12,628 nt of DNA from Acidobacteriaceae bacterium (GTDB lineage: Bacteria; Acidobacteriota; Terriglobia; Terriglobales; Acidobacteriaceae), in assembly GCA_030040175.1 (NCBI GenBank), contig JASHUF010000162.1:1-12628 (forward strand), read 5' to 3'. Made by a program: the position numbers and the translations under genes. The notes under the pieces were generated by a model, which saw nothing but the letters and a program-made list of their open reading frames with translations, was not told the DNA's origin and did no database searches. Shown here piece after piece: positions 1-6,164 of the stretch. Position 1 is the stretch's first letter; every line of letters begins with the position of its first letter.

Positions 1-1
1 G

Positions 2-916
2 AGCGGATTCGTGCTGGGCTTTATCTTTGCCGTTCCGCGCAAGCGGGAGCCCGCGGAAGCGAGCCCGATAGCAGACTCGAAAAATGCGGAGTCGCCGGCA
101 CCCGCCATCCAGAAAGGCGCATTTGACCCCAATTTCAATCTGGTCGAGATTTCCGACTGGCTGACTAAGATCATCGTCGGCGTAGGGCTGGTCGAACTGC
201 ATGCAATCCCCAAGTACCTTGGCGCGTGGTCGTATGATTTGGCGCCGGGCCTGCTGCCGGCCGCATGCTCAGGTGGTTCTTCCTGCTCGGAGCCCCTTAT
301 CGTCGGTCAAGCGGCCGGCTTGGCGATTCTGATCTTCTATTTTTCTTTGGGGTTCCTCGTCGGCTTTGTTTGGACCATGGTTCATTTCATGCGGGATTTG
401 ACCGAGCCTTACAACCGGATCATTGAGATACAAAGGCTGTCCCTGGAAAAAAAGCAGCAGGTCATCGATGCCACTTCTCCAATCCTGGCGGCAGAAGCGT
501 CAATGAGGAACAACCAACTGGGCGAGGCGATGGCAACCATTGAACAGTCTCTCAGAAATGACCCCCGAGACGGTTATGCCATGATGACCAAGGCCCGCAT
601 CCTCAAACGGCAAGCCTCGCAGCCCGGGCAATCAGAGGATGAGCGGAGGAGATTACTGAGCCAGGCCCTCGACTCTGTCGATGGGGCCATTGCGTTAATG
701 CCGGGGATGGGCGAGCCGATCTATAACAAAGCCTGTTGTCAGGTCCTGCTGGACATGAATAAGCTCAAAGGAGCCGCTCTGGCTAACCTCGAAACGGCGT
801 TCCGTCTCAACCCCGCCCTGAAGCAAATTGCGAGGGAGGATCCGGACCTGGCATCGCTCCGGGAAGATGCTGATTTTGTGAGGCTTATGCGCGAAAATCC
901 GCGGCCGGAAGCTTGA
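2..916 (+). CDS. Membrane-anchored TPR-like protein, 5'-truncated by window edge
   Basis: The reading frame is open from the first bases and ends at TGA 914-916. A GTG at 11 could serve as a start, but the codons before it (Ser-Gly-Phe) continue a hydrophobic stretch ending in GFIFAVPR, so I think the true start lies outside the window. Visible, numbering from the GTG: a Ser/Ala/Pro-rich linker, a segment DWLTKIIVGVGLVELHAIP (about 49-67), a strong transmembrane helix at about 98-126 (GQAAGLAILIFYFSLGFLVG), a charged stretch EIQRLSLEKKQQ, then a C-terminal helical region (about 158-300) with alternating-helix character like degenerate tetratricopeptide repeats. It ends in DPDLASLREDADFVRL, a pattern common at the end of TPR domains. 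The likely topology is membrane-embedded with a cytoplasmic TPR-like scaffold; partner and function are unknown. The -35 box of the promoter at 913-941 overlaps its stop codon. Confidence 0.75.
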   Translation, partial: SGFVLGFIFAVPRKREPAEASPIADSKNAESPAPAIQKGAFDPNFNLVEISDWLTKIIVGVGLVELHAIPKYLGAWSYDLAPGLLPAACSGGSSCSEPLIVGQAAGLAILIFYFSLGFLVGFVWTMVHFMRDLTEPYNRIIEIQRLSLEKKQQVIDATSPILAAEASMRNNQLGEAMATIEQSLRNDPRDGYAMMTKARILKRQASQPGQSEDERRRLLSQALDSVDGAIALMPGMGEPIYNKACCQVLLDMNKLKGAALANLETAFRLNPALKQIAREDPDLASLREDADFVRLMRENPRPEA

Positions 917-941
917 CAATCGAGGGCCATCGAGCTACGAT
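913..941 (+). promoter_or_regulatory. Near-consensus sigma-70 promoter
   Basis: TTGACA at 913-918 is a perfect -35 box. A 17-nt spacer follows, then TACGAT at 936-941 as the -10 box. The -35 box contains the TGA stop of the upstream gene. Transcription should start near 948 and would run only to the strong terminator at 1082-1115, so this promoter most likely serves a small RNA or a very short mRNA. Its activity is inferred from sequence alone. Confidence 0.55.
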
Positions 942-947
942 TGACTG

Positions 948-1115
948 GAGAGTGATGTTCAGGGGAGGGTCGAATCCAATGAGGGACATCATGGCCATTC
1001 CGCCCGTCAAGCCCAGTTAAGCGCAATTTGTTCGGATGGTCCGCGAGTGATCATCCACCAGCGATACGAGCGTGAGAACGCAAAGGCAGGCACAGTTTCG
1101 TGCCTGCCTTTTGTC
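948..1115 (+). ncRNA. Candidate small RNA (about 165 nt), possibly with a 13-codon ORF
   Basis: The interval is bounded by a near-consensus promoter (TTGACA, 17 nt, TACGAT at 913-941) and a perfect 12-bp stem terminator (1082-1111). No conventional gene fits between them. Inside are a local hairpin GGATG 1034-1038 / CATCC 1052-1056 and a tiny ORF, ATG 979 to TAA 1020 (MRDIMAIPPVKPS), preceded by a purine-rich AGGGGAGGG at 961-969 that could act as a ribosome-binding site. I do not recognise it as 6S RNA, tmRNA, SRP RNA or RNase P RNA: the motifs I would expect for those are absent. It could be a trans-acting RNA, a micropeptide mRNA, or a fortuitous pairing of a promoter with the terminator of the upstream gene. 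Confidence 0.35.
1082..1115 (+). terminator. Rho-independent terminator with perfect 12-bp stem
   Basis: AAAGGCAGGCAC (1082-1093) pairs perfectly with GTGCCTGCCTTT (1100-1111) across a 6-nt loop, and the 3' arm runs into TTTTGTCTT. It faces the + strand. It may end both the truncated membrane-protein gene (stop at 916) and the candidate small RNA. On the - strand it lacks a convincing T tract, so it is probably not the tsf terminator. Confidence 0.7.
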
Positions 1116-1381
1116 TTGGTGGCCGTTTTCCAGAGACGACGGCGTGACGCACTCGCCTAGAGCCTTATCGACAGATAGTCCCGGCAAAAAGGTTGGAAAT
1201 TAGGCGCCGTACGCGGCGTAAGAAGGAAAAGCAACCGCAGATCCTTCGACTCCCTCGCGCTTGCGCTCGGTCGCTCGGGATGACAGTCTCATCCTCACGC
1301 TCAGAATGACAAACCCTCTATTTTCCGCCTGCCCCTATGTCGATACAGCCTAGACCGTCACCCTCGGTTGAGCCTTTGTCT
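1116..1381. other. Gene-free convergent region
   Basis: This stretch lies between the + strand terminator and the end of tsf on the - strand. It holds a short 5-bp hairpin (CGCCG 1205-1209 / CGGCG 1214-1218) and the dispersed-repeat-like segment annotated separately at 1235-1311. No convincing ORF and no strong terminator for tsf were found. Open frames here on the + strand belong to shadows of tsf. Confidence 0.5.
1235..1311. repeat. Dispersed-repeat-like intergenic segment
   Basis: The segment begins CGCAGATCCTTCGACTCCCT and contains two near-identical 13-mers in direct orientation, GCTCGGGATGACA (1273-1285) and GCTCAGAATGACA (1299-1311), with two mismatches. From memory, GATCCTTCGACTC...GGATGACA is a recurrent intergenic motif in acidobacterial and other GC-rich genomes. 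Only one copy is in this window, so its repetitive nature is inferred rather than shown. Confidence 0.4.
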
Positions 1382-2038
1382 TTATTCCGCGGCGGCTTCG
1401 ATCGCCCTGGTCTGCGCCACGGTCCAGTCCGGCGCGCCCACCTTGAAGCGGGCAAAGCGGCGCACGGTGATGTTCTCACCGAGCTTGGCCACCCTCTGCG
1501 CGATCAGCTCCTTGATGGTGACGGCCTGGTCCTTGATGAAAGGCTGGTCAAGCAGGCAGACCTCTTCGTAGAACTTCGCCATCTTGCCTTCGACGATCTT
1601 CTCGACGACGGGCGCGGGCTTGCCCATGCTCGCCGTCTGCGCGCGGTAAATGTCCTTTTCGCGGTCCAGGTCTGCGGCGGTGACGTCTTCGCGCTTCACG
1701 TAGCGCGGATCGCTGGCCGCGATGTGCATGGCAATCTCCTTGAGCAGCTCCTGGAAGTCCGCCGTCCGGGCCACAAAGTCGCTCTCGCAATTCAGCTCGA
1801 CCAGCACGCCGATCTTGCCGCCGGCATGAATGTACGTGCCCACCAGGCCTTCATTCGTGGAGCGCGCGGCCTTCTTCTGCGCCGAGGCCATGCCCCGCTT
1901 GCGTAGTACCACGAAGGCTTCCTCCATATCGCCTTTTACCTCTTGCAGAGCCTTCAGGCAGTCGCCCATGGGCGCCCCGGACTTCTCGCGCAGTTCCTTG
2001 ACCAAACTGGGTGCGATCTTCTCACTCACTGTCGTCAT
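1382..2038 (-). CDS. tsf: Translation elongation factor Ts
   Basis: EF-Ts is the nucleotide exchange factor that releases GDP from EF-Tu in the cytoplasm. The 218-residue product starts at ATG 2038-2036 and ends with TAA. Residues 1-50 form the UBA-like N-terminal helical domain (LVKELREKSGAPMGDCLKAL). The signature TDFVAR block appears as ESDFVAR at about 85-91, with the usual preceding TNEGLVGTYIHAGGKIGVLVE context. A long helical segment and the C-terminal KLGENITVRRFARF block complete the core. It is shorter than the E. coli protein (283 residues), as in the compact EF-Ts of many non-enteric bacteria. It is the last gene of the rplM-rpsI-rpsB-tsf run and is separated from rpsB by a terminator/attenuator. 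The usual pyrH/frr neighbours do not follow; a convergent + strand gene lies beyond. Confidence 0.97.
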   Translation of the reverse strand: MTTVSEKIAPSLVKELREKSGAPMGDCLKALQEVKGDMEEAFVVLRKRGMASAQKKAARSTNEGLVGTYIHAGGKIGVLVELNCESDFVARTADFQELLKEIAMHIAASDPRYVKREDVTAADLDREKDIYRAQTASMGKPAPVVEKIVEGKMAKFYEEVCLLDQPFIKDQAVTIKELIAQRVAKLGENITVRRFARFKVGAPDWTVAQTRAIEAAAE

Positions 2039-2111
2039 CTCTCATTTCCCGGCTGACGGTCAGCCTCATCCATGGTTTTTTGAGTCAAATTCAGCGCCGC
2101 GGCATGACTGC

Positions 2112-2149
2112 AAAAGAAAAGCGTGGCAAACGCCCGGGCGGCCACGCTT
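2112..2149 (-). terminator. Intrinsic terminator/attenuator between rpsB and tsf
   Basis: Read on the - strand, AAGCGTGGC (2149-2141) pairs with GCCACGCTT (2127-2119) across a 13-nt loop that contains the palindrome CGCCCGGGCG. The 3' arm continues into TTTTCTTTTG, a near-continuous U tract. It begins about 30 nt after the rpsB stop and ends about 70 nt before the tsf start. Since no obvious strong tsf promoter is visible in the remaining spacer, partial termination that lowers tsf relative to rpsB is plausible; E. coli has a comparable attenuating terminator between these genes. Confidence 0.65.
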
Positions 2150-2181
2150 GTCCTCTTGTGCGCTCGCGCGCACGGGAAAGT

Positions 2182-3045
<864 letters not shown>

Positions 3046-3066
3046 TGTTCCTCCTTCGTGGACTGC

Positions 3067-3092
3067 ATTCCGGCGGTACCTCGGGCCGGAAT
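3067..3092 (-). promoter_or_regulatory. Hairpin in the rpsB leader, possible S2 autoregulatory site
   Basis: ATTCCGGC (3067-3074) and GCCGGAAT (3085-3092) form a perfect 8-bp stem with a 10-nt loop, ending 10 nt upstream of the rpsB Shine-Dalgarno in the direction of transcription. A second small hairpin, CCCC 3098-3101 / GGGG 3106-3109, sits just 5' of it. The position fits the leader elements through which S2 represses its own mRNA in other bacteria, but no specific S2-leader consensus was recognised, so the role is inferred. Confidence 0.35.
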
Positions 3093-3122
3093 TGATGCCC
3101 CTTGCGGGGAGAGTGAAAAACC

Positions 3123-3244
3123 AGCTTCTAGCTCTTAGCTTCCAGCTCTTAGCTTTCCCTTGCCGGAGCTTACCGTTTCGAGAATCCGAGGCCCGTTGGT
3201 CTGGCAAGAAAGAGCTAAAAGCTAGGAGCTAGAAGCTCAAAGCT
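3123..3244. repeat. 122-bp palindromic heptamer element, copy 1 (rpsI-rpsB spacer)
   Basis: The left arm (3123-3157) is five heptamers on the + strand: AGCTTCT, AGCTCTT, AGCTTCC, AGCTCTT, AGCTTTC. The right arm (3210-3244), read on the - strand, is AGCTTTG, AGCTTCT, AGCTCCT, AGCTTTT, AGCTCTT. The 52-nt core (3158-3209) carries its own inner inverted repeat, CTTGCC 3159-3164 / GGCAAG 3203-3208. The architecture 35 + 52 + 35 is identical to copy 2 at 3660-3781. In the - strand transcript it begins 10 nt after the rpsI stop and is followed closely by GGTTTTTC, so the folded arms could act as a weak terminator before rpsB. Confidence 0.85.
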
Positions 3245-3254
3245 CGCAAGTGCG

Positions 3255-3650
3255 CTAGCGCTTGCTGAACTGGAACCTCTTGCGGGCGCCCTTCTGCCCG
3301 TATTTCTTGCGCTCCTTCACGCGCGCGTCGCGCGTAAGCAGCCCTTCGCCCTTGAGCGTTTTGCGCAGTTCGGGGTTGAACGCAATCAGCGCGCGGGCCA
3401 CGCCCATCTTCACCGCGTCAGCCTGCGCCGCCACGCCTCCGCCGCTCACCGTGGTCAGCACGTCGAAGCTCGATGCCAGATCGGCCACAACCAGCGTGCG
3501 CTTGGCCGAGACCCGCTGCTGCTCGGTGACGAAATAGGCGTCGAATGCCTTGCCGTTCACCTTCCACTCGCCCGTGCCCGGGCGCAGAAACACGCGCGCA
3601 ATCGCCGCCTTGCGCCGCCCCGTGCCGTAATACTGAACCAGATCTGCCAT
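3255..3650 (-). CDS. rpsI: 30S ribosomal protein S9
   Basis: S9 sits in the 30S head, and its C-terminal tail reaches the P-site tRNA. The 131-residue product shows the N-terminal block [19 protein letters not shown] (about 7-25), the central [60 protein letters not shown] and the invariant C-terminal Ser-Lys-Arg. Length is standard. It follows rplM in the canonical pair order. The start ATG 3650-3648 has its best Shine-Dalgarno, AGGAG (3666-3662), 11 nt upstream, and that AGGAG is part of a heptamer of the repeat element filling the rplM-rpsI spacer. A short imperfect dyad (GCAAG 3246-3250 / CTTGC 3261-3265) spans the TAG stop codon. Confidence 0.97.
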   Translation of the reverse strand: MADLVQYYGTGRRKAAIARVFLRPGTGEWKVNGKAFDAYFVTEQQRVSAKRTLVVADLASSFDVLTTVSGGGVAAQADAVKMGVARALIAFNPELRKTLKGEGLLTRDARVKERKKYGQKGARKRFQFSKR

Positions 3651-3659
3651 TCGATTCTT

Positions 3660-3781
3660 AGCTCCTAGCTTCTAGCTTCTAGCCTCTAGCTTCCTCCGTG
3701 CGCGGGCCAGCACCTCGGCTTCCCTCGAACGTGTGCTCCAGCAAGAACAAGCTAGGAGCTAGTAGCTAGCAGCTAGAAGCT
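3660..3781. repeat. 122-bp palindromic heptamer element, copy 2 (rplM-rpsI spacer)
   Basis: The left arm (3660-3694) on the + strand is AGCTCCT, AGCTTCT, AGCTTCT, AGCCTCT, AGCTTCC. The right arm (3747-3781), read on the - strand, is AGCTTCT, AGCTGCT, AGCTACT, AGCTCCT, AGCTTGT, so position 5 of the unit takes all four bases. The core (3695-3746) is again exactly 52 nt and contains AGCAC 3709-3713 / GTGCT 3733-3737. Compared position by position, about 23 of 52 core bases match copy 1, concentrated at the end (GCAAGA shared). The element starts 3 nt after the rplM stop and ends 9 nt before the rpsI start, so it is essentially the whole spacer. Confidence 0.87.
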
Positions 3782-3784
3782 GCC

Positions 3785-4210
3785 TTACTTCAACTCCACC
3801 GGCTGCTGCGCCGCGTGGGGATGCTTGTCGCCGCGATAGACCTTCAGCTTCGAGCCCATCGCGCGTCCCAGTTTGGTCTTGGGCAACATGCCCTTGATCG
3901 CTTCCTCCAACACCTTTTCCGGCCTGCGGTCGAGCAGCCGCGTGAATGACTCCTCGCGTAGCCCGCCGGGAAAGCCGGTATAACGCCGGTAGGTCTTTTT
4001 CTGGCCCTTCAGGCCGGTCAGGCGCACCTTCTCGGCGTTGATCACGATCACATGATCGCCCATGTCGAGGTACGGCACATACTGCGGGTTCAGCTTGCCG
4101 CTCAGCACGCCGGCAGCCCGGGTGGCCAGCCGGCCCAGAGTTTTGCCCGCCGCATCCATCACGTACCACTTGCGGCTGATCTCCTTGCCGCTCGGAACAA
4201 AGGTCGACAT
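3785..4210 (-). CDS. rplM: 50S ribosomal protein L13
   Basis: L13 is an early assembly protein of the 50S subunit. The start chosen is ATG 4210-4208 ([17 protein letters not shown]), 141 residues; a TTG five codons upstream would add MREEA, but those bases include the purine-rich GAGGGAAG that is better explained as the Shine-Dalgarno. Family blocks are clear: [19 protein letters not shown] near the N-terminus, [16 protein letters not shown] in the middle, and the signature [20 protein letters not shown] followed by [10 protein letters not shown] at the C-terminus. Length is normal. It is the promoter-proximal gene of the ribosomal run. A long hairpin-rich leader precedes it, consistent with leader-mediated control such as L13 autoregulation known in E. 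coli. Confidence 0.97.
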   Translation of the reverse strand: MSTFVPSGKEISRKWYVMDAAGKTLGRLATRAAGVLSGKLNPQYVPYLDMGDHVIVINAEKVRLTGLKGQKKTYRRYTGFPGGLREESFTRLLDRRPEKVLEEAIKGMLPKTKLGRAMGSKLKVYRGDKHPHAAQQPVELK

Positions 4211-4533
4211 CGCTTCTTCCCTCAAGTACCAGCCGCCCGGAGTACTTTCTCTTGCCTGCGGCTTTAAGAAAAATCCAATCTCTCACGTCTCTGCGCGTTG
4301 CCCGCGCAAAGTACACCCGGCACGCGCAAAGCACGAGCCTCAGGTTCTGCCCACTGCCAAACAAACCTGTTCGGGTGAGGACTGCGGGGAGCTAGCCCGA
4401 TTTCGGGCTCTGGCTTGGCCGGACGCATTTCTGTCCAGCAGCCGGTGGCCTGTCGCAGGCAGACCCTCGAAGAGAATCCACCGGCCGAGTCCGGTCTGCA
4501 TGCACACAGACCCCAGGCGCAACACCGCGCAAG
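4211..4533 (-). promoter_or_regulatory. Long structured 5' leader of the rplM operon
   Basis: From the predicted transcription start near 4533 to the rplM ATG is about 320 nt without a credible gene. It contains a series of stems: GGTCTG 4493-4498 / CAGACC 4507-4512; GCCGGTGG 4441-4448 / CCACCGGC 4478-4485 enclosing a small CCTG/CAGG hairpin; GGAC 4421-4424 / GTCC 4433-4436; AGCCCGA 4394-4400 / TCGGGCT 4403-4409 with a very tight loop; and CAGGTT 4341-4346 / AACCTG 4364-4369. This density of stems suggests a ribosomal-protein leader or another structured RNA. I did not recognise a known riboswitch or L13-leader consensus. Open frames across this leader have no plausible protein character. Confidence 0.45.
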
Positions 4534-4539
4534 ATCTTC

Positions 4540-4568
4540 AGAATACTGGAAAACTGGCCCTGAGTCAA
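4540..4568 (-). promoter_or_regulatory. Strong sigma-70 promoter for rplM-rpsI-rpsB-tsf
   Basis: On the - strand TTGACT (4568-4563) is followed by exactly 17 nt and then TATTCT (4545-4540). Each box has five of six consensus bases. It points toward rplM with the predicted start near 4533. It is the only good promoter seen upstream of the ribosomal cluster, and strong promoters are expected there. Confidence 0.65.
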
Positions 4569-4756
4569 TGAAAACGCCGTTCCTCCGGCCTCTCGGCCTG
4601 TGGAAAGAATGCCCGTCCCGGCGGCCCATTCGCTTACCTTAACTCCCCGTGTACCACGCCGCGCTGACTCCCCTTCCGGCAGACGGGCCGGGCGGCGAGA
4701 ATCGGATCAAGGGAGCGCAGCCCCCTGCCAGTCCGCATTCTCTTAAGGAGTCCACT

Positions 4757-5956
4757 CTGCCCGCGACCGAAGCCCAACCGGCGAAGCGAAATCCCTGGCG
4801 CATTCTCGCCGCCGCGCTCATCATCGCCGCCGGCGCAGCTTTCGTCGCCGGCGTCGAGTACCTCACGCAGACCGACGCGCAGGCCACCGGGCAGGACTTT
4901 ATCGAATTCTGGGCCATGGGCCAGCAACTCGCGCACGGCTCCAACCCCTACGATGTGCCCGCCATTGTGCGCCTTGAGCAGAGCGCCGGGCTCGGCGCCA
5001 AGCAACCCCGCATCTCCCTCAGCCCGCCCGCTGTGCTTTTTCCCATGCTGCCCCTCGGCCTCATGAGACCGAAGACGGGCCGGATCGCCTGGTTCCTGAT
5101 TCTGATAGGCTGCCTGGCTCTCTCCCTCTGGCTGCTCTGGCGCCTTCACGGCCGGCCGGACAACCGCCTCCACGTCCTCGGCTTTGCCTTTGCGCCCGCA
5201 ATTGTCTGCCTGATCTCCGGCCAATTGAGCATCTTCCTCCTCACCGGCATCGTCTTCTTCGTTTATCTGCACAAAACGCGGCCCAGCCTGGCCGGCGCGG
5301 CTCTCTTGCCTTGCGCCCTCAAGCCGCATCTCTTCCTTGTTTTCGCTCTGGTCCTTCTGCTCTGGGCCGTCTACCGGAGAGCGTTTCGCGTTCTCGCCGG
5401 ATTTGCCGGCGCCTTGCTCCTGAGTTGCGCCATTACCCTCTGGTTCGATCCACACGCCTGGCCGCAGTACTTGGCCATGATGCGCCAGACGCAGGTGATG
5501 CAGGTCTTCATCCCCACCTTCGGCGTGGCTCTTCGTTATCTCATCGATCGCAACGTAACCGGCCTGCAGTTCGTCCCGCTGGCTGTGGGCTGCATGGGGG
5601 CCGTCTGGTATTTCTGGACGCGCAGGAGCCGCTGGGACTGGATGGATCAGGGAATAATCCTGCTTGTTGTCTCCGACGTCTGCGCGCCCTACGGCTACTT
5701 CACGGACGAGTGCATCCTGCTCCCGTTTGTGCTGGCGGCGCTCTATCGCGCCGTCGAGTTGAAGCGCTCGTGGGTGCCGCTCGCGGTGATCGACGCGGCG
5801 GCAATCATCGAGGCCTACGCGCAGGTGAACATCATCTCGCCGTATTACCTGTGGACGGTGCCCGCGTGGGTGGGCTGGTACCTTTACGCAACGCACAGGC
5901 CGAACGGCACGGCAAAACCGGCAGAGCGCAAGTCCGCGACGCCTGCAGCAGAATGA
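4757..5956 (+). CDS. GT87-like polytopic membrane glycosyltransferase (DUF2029-type)
   Basis: The product looks like a GT-C fold, polyprenyl-phosphate-sugar-dependent glycosyltransferase of the GT87 type, acting in the inner membrane on cell-envelope glycans; donor and acceptor are unknown. I place the start at CTG 4757-4759, 399 residues: TAAGGAG (4744-4750) lies 6 nt upstream, while a more distant in-frame GTG at 4649 has no ribosome-binding site and would add 36 residues of non-protein-like sequence. The first helix is about 14-33, then a periplasmic loop with GQDFIEFWAMGQ (Asp47, the likely catalytic-acid position in this family) and GSNPYD. About nine further hydrophobic segments follow (about 110-130, 140-170, 177-206, 211-229, 270-287, 299-308, 318-331, 340-354, 366-378). 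LKPHLFL (188-194) matches the family LKP motif. It is divergent from the rplM promoter and followed by a bidirectional terminator. Confidence 0.75.
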   Translation: MPATEAQPAKRNPWRILAAALIIAAGAAFVAGVEYLTQTDAQATGQDFIEFWAMGQQLAHGSNPYDVPAIVRLEQSAGLGAKQPRISLSPPAVLFPMLPLGLMRPKTGRIAWFLILIGCLALSLWLLWRLHGRPDNRLHVLGFAFAPAIVCLISGQLSIFLLTGIVFFVYLHKTRPSLAGAALLPCALKPHLFLVFALVLLLWAVYRRAFRVLAGFAGALLLSCAITLWFDPHAWPQYLAMMRQTQVMQVFIPTFGVALRYLIDRNVTGLQFVPLAVGCMGAVWYFWTRRSRWDWMDQGIILLVVSDVCAPYGYFTDECILLPFVLAALYRAVELKRSWVPLAVIDAAAIIEAYAQVNIISPYYLWTVPAWVGWYLYATHRPNGTAKPAERKSATPAAE

Positions 5957-6024
5957 GCCGCCGACCGATCTCAGCCGGCGCAGATGGATACATAAATAAT
6001 TCCCGGCGGCCAGACGACATCCCC

Positions 6025-6086
6025 CAAGGGGTTAAGGGCCGCTCTCATTCTGGGTCGCACACGGGCCGGCTGAAGCCGACCCCTTG
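6025..6086. repeat. Degenerate paired-hairpin intergenic repeat
   Basis: CAAGGGGT (6025-6032) and ACCCCTTG (6079-6086) are perfect inverted repeats 46 nt apart. Inside the right half is a stem GGG-C-CGGC / GCCG-A-CCC closed by a TGAA loop (6063-6082). The layout of two GGCTGAAGCC-like hairpins followed by TTGTTACAAAACC resembles a dispersed repeat I associate with acidobacterial genomes; the left hairpin is decayed here. A single copy is visible, so repetition is inferred. Confidence 0.45.
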
Positions 6087-6090
6087 TTAC

Positions 6091-6113
6091 AAAACCCCCT
6101 TCGGCCGGGTTTT
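6091..6113. terminator. Bidirectional intrinsic terminator between convergent genes
   Basis: AAAACCC (6091-6097) pairs with GGGTTTT (6107-6113) across a 9-nt loop containing CTTCGG. The A-rich and T-rich flanks let it work on both strands. It lies between the glycosyltransferase gene ending at 5956 and the recombinase-domain gene ending at 6165, as expected for a shared terminator. Confidence 0.6.
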
Positions 6114-6164
6114 CAGGAAGCTCCAAAGTCGCGATCTTTCAAAGCGTCTTTTACACAGCCATTT

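Noticed and set aside
948..1115. 6S RNA, tmRNA, SRP RNA or tRNA
   Set aside because: No long closing stem with a central bubble, no tRNA-like end, no GGAAG-type SRP loop and no T-arm motif could be found, so only a generic small-RNA call is made.
3046..3207. N-terminal extension of S2 to the far upstream start
   Set aside because: The extra residues are encoded by the heptamer repeat and leader hairpin, and the family N-terminus begins at the TTG with a perfect Shine-Dalgarno.
3123..3781. Heptamer arrays as a CRISPR or ordinary tandem satellite
   Set aside because: Units are 7 nt without spacers, arranged as inverted arms around a fixed core, and there are no cas genes; it is neither a CRISPR array nor a simple tandem tract.
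3759..4364. 201-codon - strand frame overlapping rplM
   Set aside because: It is in another frame over the unmistakable L13 gene and runs into the repeat element.
4264..4629. 121-codon - strand frame in the rplM leader
   Set aside because: It crosses the strong promoter at 4540-4568 and a string of RNA stems, has no Shine-Dalgarno and no protein-like composition.
4634..5896. 420-codon - strand open frame opposite the GT87-like gene
   Set aside because: The + strand frame has clear membrane helices and family motifs; the antisense product is low-complexity charged sequence without a ribosome-binding site.
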